NCBI RefSeq assembly: GCF_018881505.1 | Contig: NZ_JACVQC010000001.1 | Coordinates: forward strand, 124,001 to 188,000 | DNA: 64,000 nt | From: Polynucleobacter sp. UK-Mo-2m-Kol15 | Lineage (GTDB): Bacteria; Pseudomonadota; Gammaproteobacteria; Burkholderiales; Burkholderiaceae | Direction of reading: 5' to 3' | Shown here: piece after piece, positions 19,212 to 27,693 of the stretch | Numbering within the stretch: position 1 is the first letter of the stretch | How the letters are laid out: each line of letters begins with the position of its first letter | Program-made: the position numbers and the translations under genes | The notes under the pieces: generated by a model | The model's database searches: none | What the model was told of the DNA's origin: nothing | What the model saw: only the letters and a program-made list of their open reading frames with translations

Positions 19212-20272
19212 GCTAATACCCCTTCGCTCTCGCGATAGAAGGCGCGTGGCTTGCGCTTAGCGACCGCATTAGCAATTGCACGAATATGATCTGGCGTAGT
19301 TCCACAGCAGCCACCTACTAGATTGACTAAACCGTCTTTTGCAAAACCATCAACCAAGCTAGAAGTAATGTCCGGAGTTTCATCAAAGCCCGTATCACTC
19401 ATGGGGTTGGGTAGACCGGCATTGGGATAGCAAGATACTGCAACGTCACAGATACGGGATAGCTCAGCAATATAAGGACGCATCAGCGCGGCACCTAAGG
19501 CGCAGTTCAAGCCAAAAGTTAGCGGCTTAATATGACGTAGGCTATTCCAAAATGCCTCTACTGTTTGACCGGACAAAATACGGCCAGAGGCATCAGTCAC
19601 GGTACCTGAAATCATTACCGGTAAAAGTACGCCTGTTTCCTCAAAAAATTCATCCAGCGCAAATAATGCAGCTTTGGCATTGAGGGTATCAAAAACAGTT
19701 TCCACTAAAAATAAATCAACACCACCATCAAAAAGGCCCTCAATCTGTTCGCGATAAGATGCTCGCAATACATCAAACGTCACATTGCGGGCGCCTGGGT
19801 CATTAACATCCGGTGAAATGCTCGCCGTCTTTGGAGTCGGTCCAATTGCACCAGCTGCAAAACGGGGTTTTTCAGGTGTAGAGTATTTTTCACAGGCGGC
19901 ACGCGCCAATTGAGCGGAGATGACATTCATCTCACGCGCCAATCCGGCCATTTTGTAATCTTCTTGCGCTACAGAAGTGGCACCGAAAGTATTGGTTTCA
20001 ATAATGTCTGCGCCCGCGTCCAAATACTGCTCATGAATCTTGCTAATGATTTGGGGCTGTGTCAAAACCAGCAGTTCGTTATTGCCTTTGATATCGCCAG
20101 GATGAGATTCAAAACGATTGTTCGCAGGCAAGCCACGGTAATCCGCTTCATTGAGCTTATATTGCTGAATCATGGTGCCCATGGCGCCATCCAAAATCAG
20201 AATGCGTTGCTTGAGCAGCTCAGGAAGTGCCTGACCACGGGTGTAAGGCTGGGATAAACCATTAGATTGCAT
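19208..20272 (-). CDS. metH: Methionine synthase, homocysteine-binding subunit
   Basis: A 354-residue TIM barrel equal to the N-terminal domain of E. coli Met[15 protein letters not shown] near residue 28, TNTFGATS, and the zinc ligands in GLNCALGA (about 254-261) and [10 protein letters not shown] (about 317-326). It binds homocysteine as a zinc thiolate and must contact the cobalamin subunit encoded just downstream with a 4 bp overlap. Only 76 bp separate its start from the divergent phaM gene, too short for a cobalamin riboswitch, and I see none. Confidence 0.95.
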   Translation of the reverse strand: MQSNGLSQPYTRGQALPELLKQRILILDGAMGTMIQQYKLNEADYRGLPANNRFESHPGDIKGNNELLVLTQPQIISKIHEQYLDAGADIIETNTFGATSVAQEDYKMAGLAREMNVISAQLARAACEKYSTPEKPRFAAGAIGPTPKTASISPDVNDPGARNVTFDVLRASYREQIEGLFDGGVDLFLVETVFDTLNAKAALFALDEFFEETGVLLPVMISGTVTDASGRILSGQTVEAFWNSLRHIKPLTFGLNCALGAALMRPYIAELSRICDVAVSCYPNAGLPNPMSDTGFDETPDITSSLVDGFAKDGLVNLVGGCCGTTPDHIRAIANAVAKRKPRAFYRESEGVLA

Positions 20273-20348
20273 TGCGTAACCGGGATTAATCTCTAGAATC
20301 CTCTATTGTATTGGCAATAAGCCACTTTTATCTGACCCGGAGCCCCCT

Positions 20349-20798
20349 ATGTTTGGAACTATCCCTGAATTCAATCAAAGCCTTGAAATGATGAAAACCA
20401 TGTGGGGTCAAGGCGCGGCTGGGCAGACCCCAGGCCAATTTCCTTTTACTGCAGATGCCTCCAAAGCTGCAGGGGGTTTCGGCGCGGCATTTCCAGGCTT
20501 GGATACGGATGAGCTTGAAAAGCGTATCAAAGACCTCAAAAGCGTTGAAAACTGGCTTAATCTCAACCTCAATATCCTGAAGTCCACTATTCAGGGGTTA
20601 GAAGTACAGCATGCCACCATGATGGCGCTCAAATCTTTTGGTGATGCCGTTTCAGCCAGCGCGGCCTCTGCCACCAGTGGATCTCCTGCGGATTCTGGAG
20701 CAAAGGCTTCTAAACCACGCAAAACCGCAACACGCCGTCGTCGCAAAGCTGGCGACTCAACCTACCTCGACGAAGTAGGTAATTCAAATGAGCAATAG
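20349..20798 (+). CDS. phaM: PhaM-family polyhydroxyalkanoate granule protein
   Basis: A 149-residue protein resembling PhaM of Cupriavidus necator, which activates PHA synthase and tethers PHB granules to the nucleoid. The N-terminus MFGTIPEFNQSLEMMKTMWG and the central DELEKRIKDLKSVENWLNLNLN helix fit the family. The C-terminus KPRKTATRRRRKAGD is highly basic, suiting DNA binding, though shorter than the Lys/Ala-rich tail of C. necator PhaM. Its last 89 bp overlap the 3' end of the opposing hydrolase gene. No phaC is in the window. Confidence 0.78.
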   Translation: MFGTIPEFNQSLEMMKTMWGQGAAGQTPGQFPFTADASKAAGGFGAAFPGLDTDELEKRIKDLKSVENWLNLNLNILKSTIQGLEVQHATMMALKSFGDAVSASAASATSGSPADSGAKASKPRKTATRRRRKAGDSTYLDEVGNSNEQ

Positions 20799-21795
20799 CC
20801 TCACCCATGGCGAAGGTCATTTGGTGAATATCTAATTCACGTCTAAATAAAACCGGCACTATCTCGCGAGCAGTTGCCGGTTTTTTACATGCCCCAAGGG
20901 TTTCGGCTAAGCGATCATCATGATGTGCTTTTAACTGATCAATTCGCAGCTTCATTCCTGTGAAAGGCTTGCCATGTGATGGCAGCACAAGAGCATCATC
21001 AGGCAAGGGTAGATATCGATCTAAAGAGCTTAGATATAAGCCCAAGGGATCTGCATCTGGATCTGCATCGTAGACGCTGACATTGGTGGAGATGCGCGGT
21101 AACAACATGTCCCCAGAAATCAATACGCCTAAATCTTTACAAAATAGTGAGGCATGTTCTGGCGCATGACCAAACCCCATAATCACTTGCCACTCATGTC
21201 CGCCAATCAAAATCAACTCGCTATCGATGATGCGACGATATTGCCGTGGCACACCTGGAACCATATTGCTGTAGTAGTTGGAGCGCGCCCGAATTTTTTC
21301 TAGGTCCTCTGGGGTATTTAAACCATGCTTTTGAAAGTGATCCGCAGAACCACCTCCACCAGCTCGCGCACCAACTGCAGCACCGCCCTCTTTATGACTC
21401 AACCATTGCGCAGTTAAATAATCCGTCATCGAAATCCAGAGTGGTGCATGCCATTTTTCACAGAGCCATTGGGAGAGCCCAACGTGGTCTGGATGCATAT
21501 GGGTGACGATCACCCTCAACACAGGCAAACCATCGAGTTGAGTAGCAAAGATCTGATTCCAGGCCGCTTTTGTCTCTTCATTGGCAATGCCACAATCAAT
21601 AATGGTCCAACCTTGAACACCCTCAAGCTCATCACGCAGTAGCCATAGATTAATGTGGTCCAGTGCGAATGGTAAGCGCATCCGCAACCAACGTACACCT
21701 GGCGCAATCTCTATTGAACTGCCTACTTCCGGCAAAGCATCGGCTAAGGGATAATGAATAGAACTAAGATCGCTGGATTGGTTTTTGGTATTCAT
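20710..21795 (-). CDS. Metallo-beta-lactamase-fold hydrolase
   Basis: A 361-residue MBL-fold protein with the metal motif THMHPDHVG (H99, H101, D103, H104), a later GFGHAPEH and LISGDMLLP, and LPSHGKPF near the C-terminus, so both metal sites look complete. The tail AMGEAIAHLNYLLRRGR and DGVLRF matches the small C-terminal helical domain of this subfamily, so the reading frame across the phaM overlap appears genuine. Substrates of this subgroup are unknown; glyoxalase II or thioesterase-like activity is possible. It is divergent from the DUF1289 gene. Confidence 0.85.
   Translation of the reverse strand: MNTKNQSSDLSSIHYPLADALPEVGSSIEIAPGVRWLRMRLPFALDHINLWLLRDELEGVQGWTIIDCGIANEETKAAWNQIFATQLDGLPVLRVIVTHMHPDHVGLSQWLCEKWHAPLWISMTDYLTAQWLSHKEGGAAVGARAGGGGSADHFQKHGLNTPEDLEKIRARSNYYSNMVPGVPRQYRRIIDSELILIGGHEWQVIMGFGHAPEHASLFCKDLGVLISGDMLLPRISTNVSVYDADPDADPLGLYLSSLDRYLPLPDDALVLPSHGKPFTGMKLRIDQLKAHHDDRLAETLGACKKPATAREIVPVLFRRELDIHQMTFAMGEAIAHLNYLLRRGRLSRQLCDDGVLRFCVV
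20849..20886 (+). terminator. Rho-independent terminator of phaM inside the opposing gene
   Basis: AAAACCGGCA (20849-20858) and TGCCGGTTTT (20875-20884) form a 10 bp stem with a 16 nt loop, ending in a run of six Ts at 20881-20886. It lies 51 nt past the phaM stop, yet within the coding sequence of the minus-strand hydrolase. On the minus strand the hairpin is followed by TTTTATTT, so weak activity in that direction is also possible. Confidence 0.7.
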
Positions 21796-21817
21796 CTATT
21801 TCTATTCTAGGTTTACT

Positions 21818-21994
21818 TTGACAACAGTTCCATCGCCTTGCATTAATTGGTGCGACATCAATCCTGAAAATGGTTTTTGCCGCGGCTGCTATCGTACGCT
21901 TTCTGAGATTGCAGACTGGTCTGAACTTTCTGACGCTGACAAGCTTGAGGTTTGGGAAAAGCTAGAAATACGCAAACCTCAAACATCACAGTAA
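21818..21994 (+). CDS. DUF1289 domain-containing small protein
   Basis: Small Cys-rich protein matching DUF1289: SPCINWCDINPENGFCRGCYRTL, in which four cysteines in two C-x(n)-C pairs suggest a metal site, and the following WEKLEIRK tail. I prefer the TTG at 21818 (58 aa) with AGG 6 nt upstream; the longer frame from the TTG at 21785 would add residues without family similarity and overlap the divergent hydrolase start. Function is unknown. Confidence 0.75.
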   Translation: MTTVPSPCINWCDINPENGFCRGCYRTLSEIADWSELSDADKLEVWEKLEIRKPQTSQ

Positions 21995-22007
21995 ATATTA
22001 TTTAAAC

Positions 22008-22991
22008 TTATTTATTTACATCCACAATTAAACGACCACGCACCTTTCCAGCCATCAACTCATCAGCGTACTTGAGAGAATCTTCTAGACTAATTTCATG
22101 AGAGATCTCTTCTAAAGTTTTGAGATCAACTAGCTTACTTAATTGCTCATAGGCGGCAATACGTTTTGCTTTTGGCACTGTCACGCTATTGATGCCATAC
22201 AAAGTCACGCCGCGCAAAATGAATGGTGCAACAGTTGATGGAAAATCCATTCCCTGAGCAAGGCCACAGGCGGCAACTGCACCATCACTTTTAGTTTGCG
22301 CGCAGGCATTAGCTAGAGTATGACTACCAACGCTATCCACTACAGCTGCCCAGCGCTCTTTAGCCAAAGGCTTACCAGGGGTCGACAGTGCAGCACGATC
22401 AATCACTTCGCTAGCGCCTAATTTTTTCAAATAATCAGCTTCAGAGATACGTCCAGTGCTAGCCACAACGGTAAAGCCTAGATTGCTCAAAAGGGTGATG
22501 GCGAAACTACCCACTCCGCCAGCAGCACCAGTCACTAATACCTCACCATCACTCGGCTTCAAGCCATGTTTTTGTAAGGCCATGACACACAACATGGCTG
22601 TGTAGCCGGCAGTACCAATAGCTAGAGCCTGCTTAGCGCTAAAGCCTTTTGGCAAGGGAATCAGCCACTCAGCCTTGACTCGCGCCTGCTGAGCCAAACC
22701 ACCCCAATGGCCCTCACCAACACCCCAACCATTAAGCAATACCATATCGCCAACCTTAAATTCTGGGCTAGCACTCTCTAAGACTTCTCCTGCAAAATCA
22801 ATCCCGGGAACCATGGGGAAGCTACGCACCACCGGGCCCTTGCCAGTAATCGCCAAGCCATCTTTGTAGTTCAGAGTGGAATAGTGCACCTTAACTCTGA
22901 CATCTCCCTCAGGCAAACTAGCCTCATCGACCTGAGAAAGCACAGCCCTATACCCTTGATCATCTTTGTTTACCAAAATAGCTTTAAACAT
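22008..22991 (-). CDS. acuI: Acrylyl-CoA reductase / YhdH-type NADPH oxidoreductase
   Basis: Zinc-free medium-chain dehydrogenase of the AcuI/YhdH family. The ATG at 22991 (327 aa) has AAGGA about 7 nt upstream and begins MFKAILVNKDDQGY as in the family; a GTG at 23024 would add 11 unsupported residues. Motifs are HYSTLNYKDGLAITG (about 35-49), MVPGIDFAGEV (about 60-70) and the Rossmann loop VTGAAGGVGSFA (about 150-161). AcuI reduces toxic acryloyl-CoA to propionyl-CoA, for example after DMSP cleavage, but the family also covers general quinone reductases, so the substrate is uncertain. Confidence 0.85.
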   Translation of the reverse strand: MFKAILVNKDDQGYRAVLSQVDEASLPEGDVRVKVHYSTLNYKDGLAITGKGPVVRSFPMVPGIDFAGEVLESASPEFKVGDMVLLNGWGVGEGHWGGLAQQARVKAEWLIPLPKGFSAKQALAIGTAGYTAMLCVMALQKHGLKPSDGEVLVTGAAGGVGSFAITLLSNLGFTVVASTGRISEADYLKKLGASEVIDRAALSTPGKPLAKERWAAVVDSVGSHTLANACAQTKSDGAVAACGLAQGMDFPSTVAPFILRGVTLYGINSVTVPKAKRIAAYEQLSKLVDLKTLEEISHEISLEDSLKYADELMAGKVRGRLIVDVNK

Positions 22992-23078
22992 GTCTTTTCC
23001 TTTTAAATCCATTGCATTCTCCACAGCAATTACGTAATAGGTTTATCCTAATGAGCATTGCTGATTATGGAGGTTTCC

Positions 23079-23381
23079 ATGAAAAAAATTCTACTATCAA
23101 CTACGATTTCTGGCTTAATGCTGCTTGGCTGCTCTTCCAGCCAAATTAACATGTCTATGGGTAATATGCGCCTAATAAGCTCTAGCGCAGCACCACAAGA
23201 TGTGATGAATTTTGCCAATACAGCCTGTAAGAATGATTTCTACGAAGGGGCAAGCTTCCTTTCTAAGGCTGGTAAAGAATATCGCTTTAAATGCGTTAAA
23301 GCCGAAGAGAATGAGGTCTTAACCCCAATTCCAGGAACAACTATCTCAACTGCTGCGCCTGCACCGACAGCAGCAAAGTAA
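23079..23381 (+). CDS. Small putative lipoprotein
   Basis: The ATG at 23079 has a strong GGAGG 6 nt upstream and opens MKKILLSTTISGLMLLGCSSS, a lipoprotein signal with lipobox LLGC. The mature part is about 80 residues with a cysteine in NTACKNDF and another in YRFKCVKAEE, and a Pro/Ala/Thr-rich end. I do not recognise the family. The two mature cysteines, 26 residues apart, might form a disulfide. It precedes a flavin reductase gene by 22 bp. Confidence 0.7.
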   Translation: MKKILLSTTISGLMLLGCSSSQINMSMGNMRLISSSAAPQDVMNFANTACKNDFYEGASFLSKAGKEYRFKCVKAEENEVLTPIPGTTISTAAPAPTAAK

Positions 23382-23403
23382 GTCGTTAAACCAGCAAATC
23401 AAT

Positions 23404-23886
23404 ATGACTCCATTTACCCCACAGGAGCTCCGCAAAGGCTTCTCTTCTTTTGCAACTGGGGTCACAGTAATTACCTGCCAAGACGCCGACCGGAATGCCC
23501 ATGGCATCACCATCAGCTCCTTTAATACTGTTTCTCTTGAACCCCCACTCATTTTATGGAGCCTCAAGAAGCATTCACGCCTGATGCCCTATTTTGAAGT
23601 CGGGCACAAGCAGCTCATTCATGTGCTTGAACGTTCCCAAGAGTCGATGGCCATGCACTTTGCCACCGTCAAAGAAAATCAGTTCATTAACATTCCGCAT
23701 CGGATTGCAGCTAGCGGACTCATCCAAATTGAAGGCTGCTGCGCTTATTTTGAGTGCGAGACCGTATCTGTCCATACCGGCGGCGATCATCATATTATTG
23801 TTGCTAAAGTGTTAAATCTGCAGCACGCCCCAGATAGTCAGCCACTCATATTTGCTCACAGCAAATTTATGGGTTTAGATTTTTAA
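23404..23886 (+). CDS. Flavin reductase-like protein
   Basis: A 160-residue FMN-binding split-barrel protein of the flavin reductase (RutF/HpaC-like) family. Motifs: FATGVTVITC (16-25), HGITISSFNTVSLEPPLILW (about 33-52) and a late GGDHHIIVAKVLNL. Such proteins supply reduced flavin to monooxygenases or act alone; no oxygenase partner is adjacent here. It is cytosolic and not visibly coupled to the following GST gene (27 bp gap). Confidence 0.88.
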   Translation: MTPFTPQELRKGFSSFATGVTVITCQDADRNAHGITISSFNTVSLEPPLILWSLKKHSRLMPYFEVGHKQLIHVLERSQESMAMHFATVKENQFINIPHRIAASGLIQIEGCCAYFECETVSVHTGGDHHIIVAKVLNLQHAPDSQPLIFAHSKFMGLDF

Positions 23887-23913
23887 CTTTAAATAACCAA
23901 AATAGGAATTCTT

Positions 23914-24576
23914 ATGATGCGCTTATGGGGGAGAAAAAGTTCTATCAACGTACAAAAGGTGCTGTGGTGCCTTGCAGAACTTGGGCTGGAGGAAGGTAAA
24001 GATTTTGAGCGAATTGATGCAGGCCTCCATTTTGGGAAAAATCGAACTCCTGAATTTTTAGCGCTCAATCCCAATGGCCTGGTTCCGACATTAGAAGATG
24101 GAAACCTTGTTCTATGGGAATCGAATACCATCCTGCGCTATCTTCGTAGCCAGTACGATCAGTCAAAACGCTTTCCAACTGACATCGCTACTCAATATCA
24201 GTCAGAAAAATGGATGGATTGGCAGGTAGGAACCATGTGGCCAAGCTTGCGTTCGGCATTTATGGGGCTAACTCGAACGCCTGAAGGTGAGCGCAATTAC
24301 GAGGCAATTCGAAAGTCATATCAAGATACCAATGCACTACTCACATTACTAGATCAGCAATTGATAAATCAGCATTATTGCTCGGGGGGCTCCTTCAATA
24401 TTGGAGATATTCCACTAGCACTCTGTGTAAGTAGATGGATTTTGCTTAATCAGACTTTTCCAGATCAAACTGGGCCACGTCCTGCATTAAAAAATATTGA
24501 GGCCTGGATGCATCGCATTGAAACAGGAACCAAATTCAGCATGGTTGCAGAAAAAGAACTTAATATCATGAAGTAA
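23914..24576 (+). CDS. Glutathione S-transferase
   Basis: A 220-residue cytosolic GST. The N-terminal thioredoxin-like domain has LWGRKSSINVQKVLW (4-18), with a serine near the usual catalytic position, and the glutathione-binding NPNGLVPTLED (about 49-59) with cis-proline, followed by WESNTILRYL. The all-helical C-terminal domain covers about 90-215. The substrate is not predictable. A strong bidirectional terminator follows 24 nt after the stop. Confidence 0.9.
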   Translation: MMRLWGRKSSINVQKVLWCLAELGLEEGKDFERIDAGLHFGKNRTPEFLALNPNGLVPTLEDGNLVLWESNTILRYLRSQYDQSKRFPTDIATQYQSEKWMDWQVGTMWPSLRSAFMGLTRTPEGERNYEAIRKSYQDTNALLTLLDQQLINQHYCSGGSFNIGDIPLALCVSRWILLNQTFPDQTGPRPALKNIEAWMHRIETGTKFSMVAEKELNIMK

Positions 24577-24600
24577 GCTAAACCTCTGGCAATGAAGCTG

Positions 24601-24631
24601 AAAAGGGTGAACTATGTTCACCCTTTTTCTT
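24601..24631. terminator. Bidirectional rho-independent terminator
   Basis: AAAAGGGTGAAC (24601-24612) and GTTCACCCTTTT (24616-24627) form a perfect 12 bp stem with a TAT loop, with flanking T/A runs that provide a U tract on both strands. It lies between the convergent GST and RND pump genes and should serve both. Confidence 0.9.
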
Positions 24632-24650
24632 TGGTGCTATACAGAATAAA

Positions 24651-27600
24651 TTACTGTTGCTTAAATTTTTTCTGATGATGATCTGCGCCAATAAATAAAT
24701 ACATGGCCGGCACTACGAAGAGCGTAAACAGTGTGCCAATTGATAAGCCAGTAAAGATCACAATACCCATAGACTGGCGGCCTGCAGCACCAGCGCCAGA
24801 GGCAATCACTAGTGGCACTACGCCCAATACCATTGCTGCAGTCGTCATCAAAATAGGACGTAAACGCACGCTACTAGCTTCTACGATGGCATCTAGCTTA
24901 CTGCGACCAGCTTCTTGTAGCTCATTGGCAAATTCCACAATCAAAATTCCGTGCTTACTAATCAAGCCCATTAGCGTGACCAAGCCAACCTGGGTATATA
25001 CATTCAAAGTCGTGAATCCGAGATTAATAAAGATGAGAGCACCAAATAAAGCAAGTGGCACTGAAACTAAAATAACGATTGGATCGCGGAAACTTTCAAA
25101 CTGAGCCGCTAATACCAAGAACACAATCAAGATCGCAAAAAACATCGTCACCAAGAAACCCCCGGACTCCGCCATAAACTGACGTGATGGACCAGCGTAA
25201 TCCATGGTGTAACCATTGGGCGCAACTTCTTTTAAAGTTTCACGCATGAACTCAAGCAAATCAGCCTGAGAAATAAATGGAGTACTGACACCAAAAATCG
25301 TTGCAGAGTTCAGTTGCTGAAAGTGATTAATCGATTGTGGAACTACTTTTTGCTTAATCGTCGCAATGGTGCGCGCCTGAATCATCTGTCCACTAGGAGT
25401 ACGGATGTAGTAATCAAGAATTTGATCTGGATTGAGACGATCCACTTGCTTTACTTGCGGGATAACACGATAGGAGCGACCAGCGACAGAGAAGTAATTG
25501 ACATAGCCACCACCCAGAGCGGCCGATAGTGCGCTACCCACTTGCTGCTGAGTCATACCTAGTGCAGCCACTTTTTCACGATCAATCTCTAAAACATCTT
25601 GTGGCTTGTCAATCTTCAAATCTGAGTCTACGAAAAAGAAATTTCCGCTACGACGGGCTTTATCTAAAACTGCTTGTGCTACCTCATTTAGTAGCTCGTA
25701 AGACTCGGTAGTATTGATCACCACCTGAACAGGCAGGCCCTGAGCGCCTGGCAAAGCTGGAAACTGAAAGGCCGCCACTCGAACACCGGCAATCGTATTC
25801 CACTTATTCTGCATATCCTCTTGAAACTTTGTAGCATTGCGACTGCGTTGATCCCAGTCTTTAAGTAATACGCCACCAAAGCTACTAGTTGGACTAGTAA
25901 TTTGGAACATCTGCTCATACTCAGGCTCTACTGCTGATATTTGATAAATCTGATCAGCGTAAGTTTGCATTTGATTGACTGTGCTGTTGGGCGGACCCGA
26001 AGCCTGCATCAATACAATACCCTGATCTTCTGTTGGCGCTAATTCAGCACGAGCAGTGGCGTAGAGGTAAGCCACTCCACCCAGCAAAATGACGCCCATC
26101 ACAATAATGACTTGCCAGGTGCTTAAGAGCTCACGTAATGTAGCTTGGTAACTGTGGTGAACTTTTTCAAAAATGTGATCAATCTTTTGCACAAAAGAAG
26201 AGGTTTCTTGTTCTTCCGTAAAGATACGGGAACACATCATCGGAGAAAGCGTCAAGGCAATTAATCCGGACACCGCCACTGCACTTGCCAAGGTAAAAGC
26301 GAACTCTGTAAAGAGTGCACCCGTTAATCCCCCCTGGAAGCCAATTGGTATATACACCGCAATCAAGACAATCGTCATAGCCAAGATAGGGCCGCCTAAC
26401 TCACGCGCAGCAATTAAAGAAGCCTCAAGCGGAGACTTACCTTCTTTCATGTGGCGGTCAACGTTCTCAACCACGATAATGGCATCATCGACTACCAATC
26501 CAATCGCCAACACCAAGGCAAGTAGTGTCAGCAAGTTAATCGAGTAGCCTAAGATCTGCATTAAAAAGAATGTGCCAATTAAGGAGAGTGGCATCGCAAT
26601 CACTGGTACGGCAACCGCACGTGCACTACCCAAGAAGAGATAAATCACCACCGTCACAATTAACAGAGCCTCTAATAAGGTAGCTACCACTTCATCAATC
26701 GAGGTGGTGATGAATTTAGTAGAGTCATAAACCACCTTACCCGACATACCAGTCGGTAACTGCTTCTGAATATCAGGGACTGCAGCACGAACACGTGCTG
26801 CTACATCGAGTAAGTTCGCTTGCGGTGCCACCTTGATAGCAATGAAAACAGATCTCTTACCGCTAAATGCGACGTTGGTGTTGTAGTCCTCGGAGCCCAT
26901 ACTCACTGTCGCTACCTGATCAAGATACACAATATTGATGCCATCTTTTTTGATAACCAACTTGCGGAACTCGTCAAGCGTATGAAGATCGGTGCCTGCC
27001 ACCAAGTCTACGGCAACCATATCTCCTTTAGTGCTACCGACTGCCGATAGGTAGTTATTGGCTGCCATGGCGTTATACACATCATCAGCACCTACGCCAA
27101 GGCCAGCCATCTTCTCGCGATCAAGCCAAGCACGGAGTGCAAACTTTCTACCGCCAGTGATTTCCGCATTCTGAACGCCATCGATAGAGTCTAGCTTTGG
27201 CTTTACCACCCGCAATAAATAATCCGTAATGGCATTATTTGGAATCTCATCGCTATAAAAGCCCATGTACATTGCTGCAGTCGACTGACCAATTTGCACA
27301 GTTAATACAGGCTGCTGAGCCTGTGGTGGGAGTTGATTCTTGACCGAGCTAATTTGAGTCTGGATCTGTGTCAATGCTGCGTTGGAATCGTAGTTGAGCT
27401 TCAGAGTTGCAGTAATTGTTGAGAGGCCACTCACACTCATAGAAGATAAGTAGTCGATACCTTGAGACTGAGCAATTGCCGTTTCTAAGGGCTGCGTAAT
27501 AAATCCTGCAATCGTCTCAGGATCGGCGCCATAGTAGGCAGTGGTAATCGTAACGATTGCATTTTGGGTTTGTGGGTATTGGTTGACTGGCAAAGAACCA

Positions 27601-27686
27601 GCCGCCTTCAAACCAAACACCAAGACAAGCGCACTTACCACCAGCGAGAGCACTGGTCTACGAATAAATATGTCAGTCCAATTCAT
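24651..27686 (-). CDS. RND multidrug efflux permease (HAE1 type)
   Basis: A 1011-residue inner-membrane proton antiporter. It opens MNWTDIFIRRPVLSLV and continues with PVNQYPQTQNAIVTITT, as in the HAE1 family. The proton-relay pair of aspartates is in LAIGLVVDDAIIVVENVDRH (about 394-413). The late GLISKHGILIVEFANE and the RLRPILMTT repeat belong to the second half. It should expel drugs or other amphiphiles through the adaptor and outer-membrane channel encoded upstream in the same operon; the 7 bp gap to the adaptor supports cotranscription. Specificity cannot be inferred. Confidence 0.95.
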   Translation of the reverse strand: MNWTDIFIRRPVLSLVVSALVLVFGLKAAGSLPVNQYPQTQNAIVTITTAYYGADPETIAGFITQPLETAIAQSQGIDYLSSMSVSGLSTITATLKLNYDSNAALTQIQTQISSVKNQLPPQAQQPVLTVQIGQSTAAMYMGFYSDEIPNNAITDYLLRVVKPKLDSIDGVQNAEITGGRKFALRAWLDREKMAGLGVGADDVYNAMAANNYLSAVGSTKGDMVAVDLVAGTDLHTLDEFRKLVIKKDGINIVYLDQVATVSMGSEDYNTNVAFSGKRSVFIAIKVAPQANLLDVAARVRAAVPDIQKQLPTGMSGKVVYDSTKFITTSIDEVVATLLEALLIVTVVIYLFLGSARAVAVPVIAMPLSLIGTFFLMQILGYSINLLTLLALVLAIGLVVDDAIIVVENVDRHMKEGKSPLEASLIAARELGGPILAMTIVLIAVYIPIGFQGGLTGALFTEFAFTLASAVAVSGLIALTLSPMMCSRIFTEEQETSSFVQKIDHIFEKVHHSYQATLRELLSTWQVIIVMGVILLGGVAYLYATARAELAPTEDQGIVLMQASGPPNSTVNQMQTYADQIYQISAVEPEYEQMFQITSPTSSFGGVLLKDWDQRSRNATKFQEDMQNKWNTIAGVRVAAFQFPALPGAQGLPVQVVINTTESYELLNEVAQAVLDKARRSGNFFFVDSDLKIDKPQDVLEIDREKVAALGMTQQQVGSALSAALGGGYVNYFSVAGRSYRVIPQVKQVDRLNPDQILDYYIRTPSGQMIQARTIATIKQKVVPQSINHFQQLNSATIFGVSTPFISQADLLEFMRETLKEVAPNGYTMDYAGPSRQFMAESGGFLVTMFFAILIVFLVLAAQFESFRDPIVILVSVPLALFGALIFINLGFTTLNVYTQVGLVTLMGLISKHGILIVEFANELQEAGRSKLDAIVEASSVRLRPILMTTAAMVLGVVPLVIASGAGAAGRQSMGIVIFTGLSIGTLFTLFVVPAMYLFIGADHHQKKFKQQ

Positions 27687-27693
27687 CTAGGAC

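Noticed and set aside
20273..20348. Cobalamin riboswitch before the split metH
   Set aside because: Only 76 bp are available, and I saw no B12-box-like sequence.
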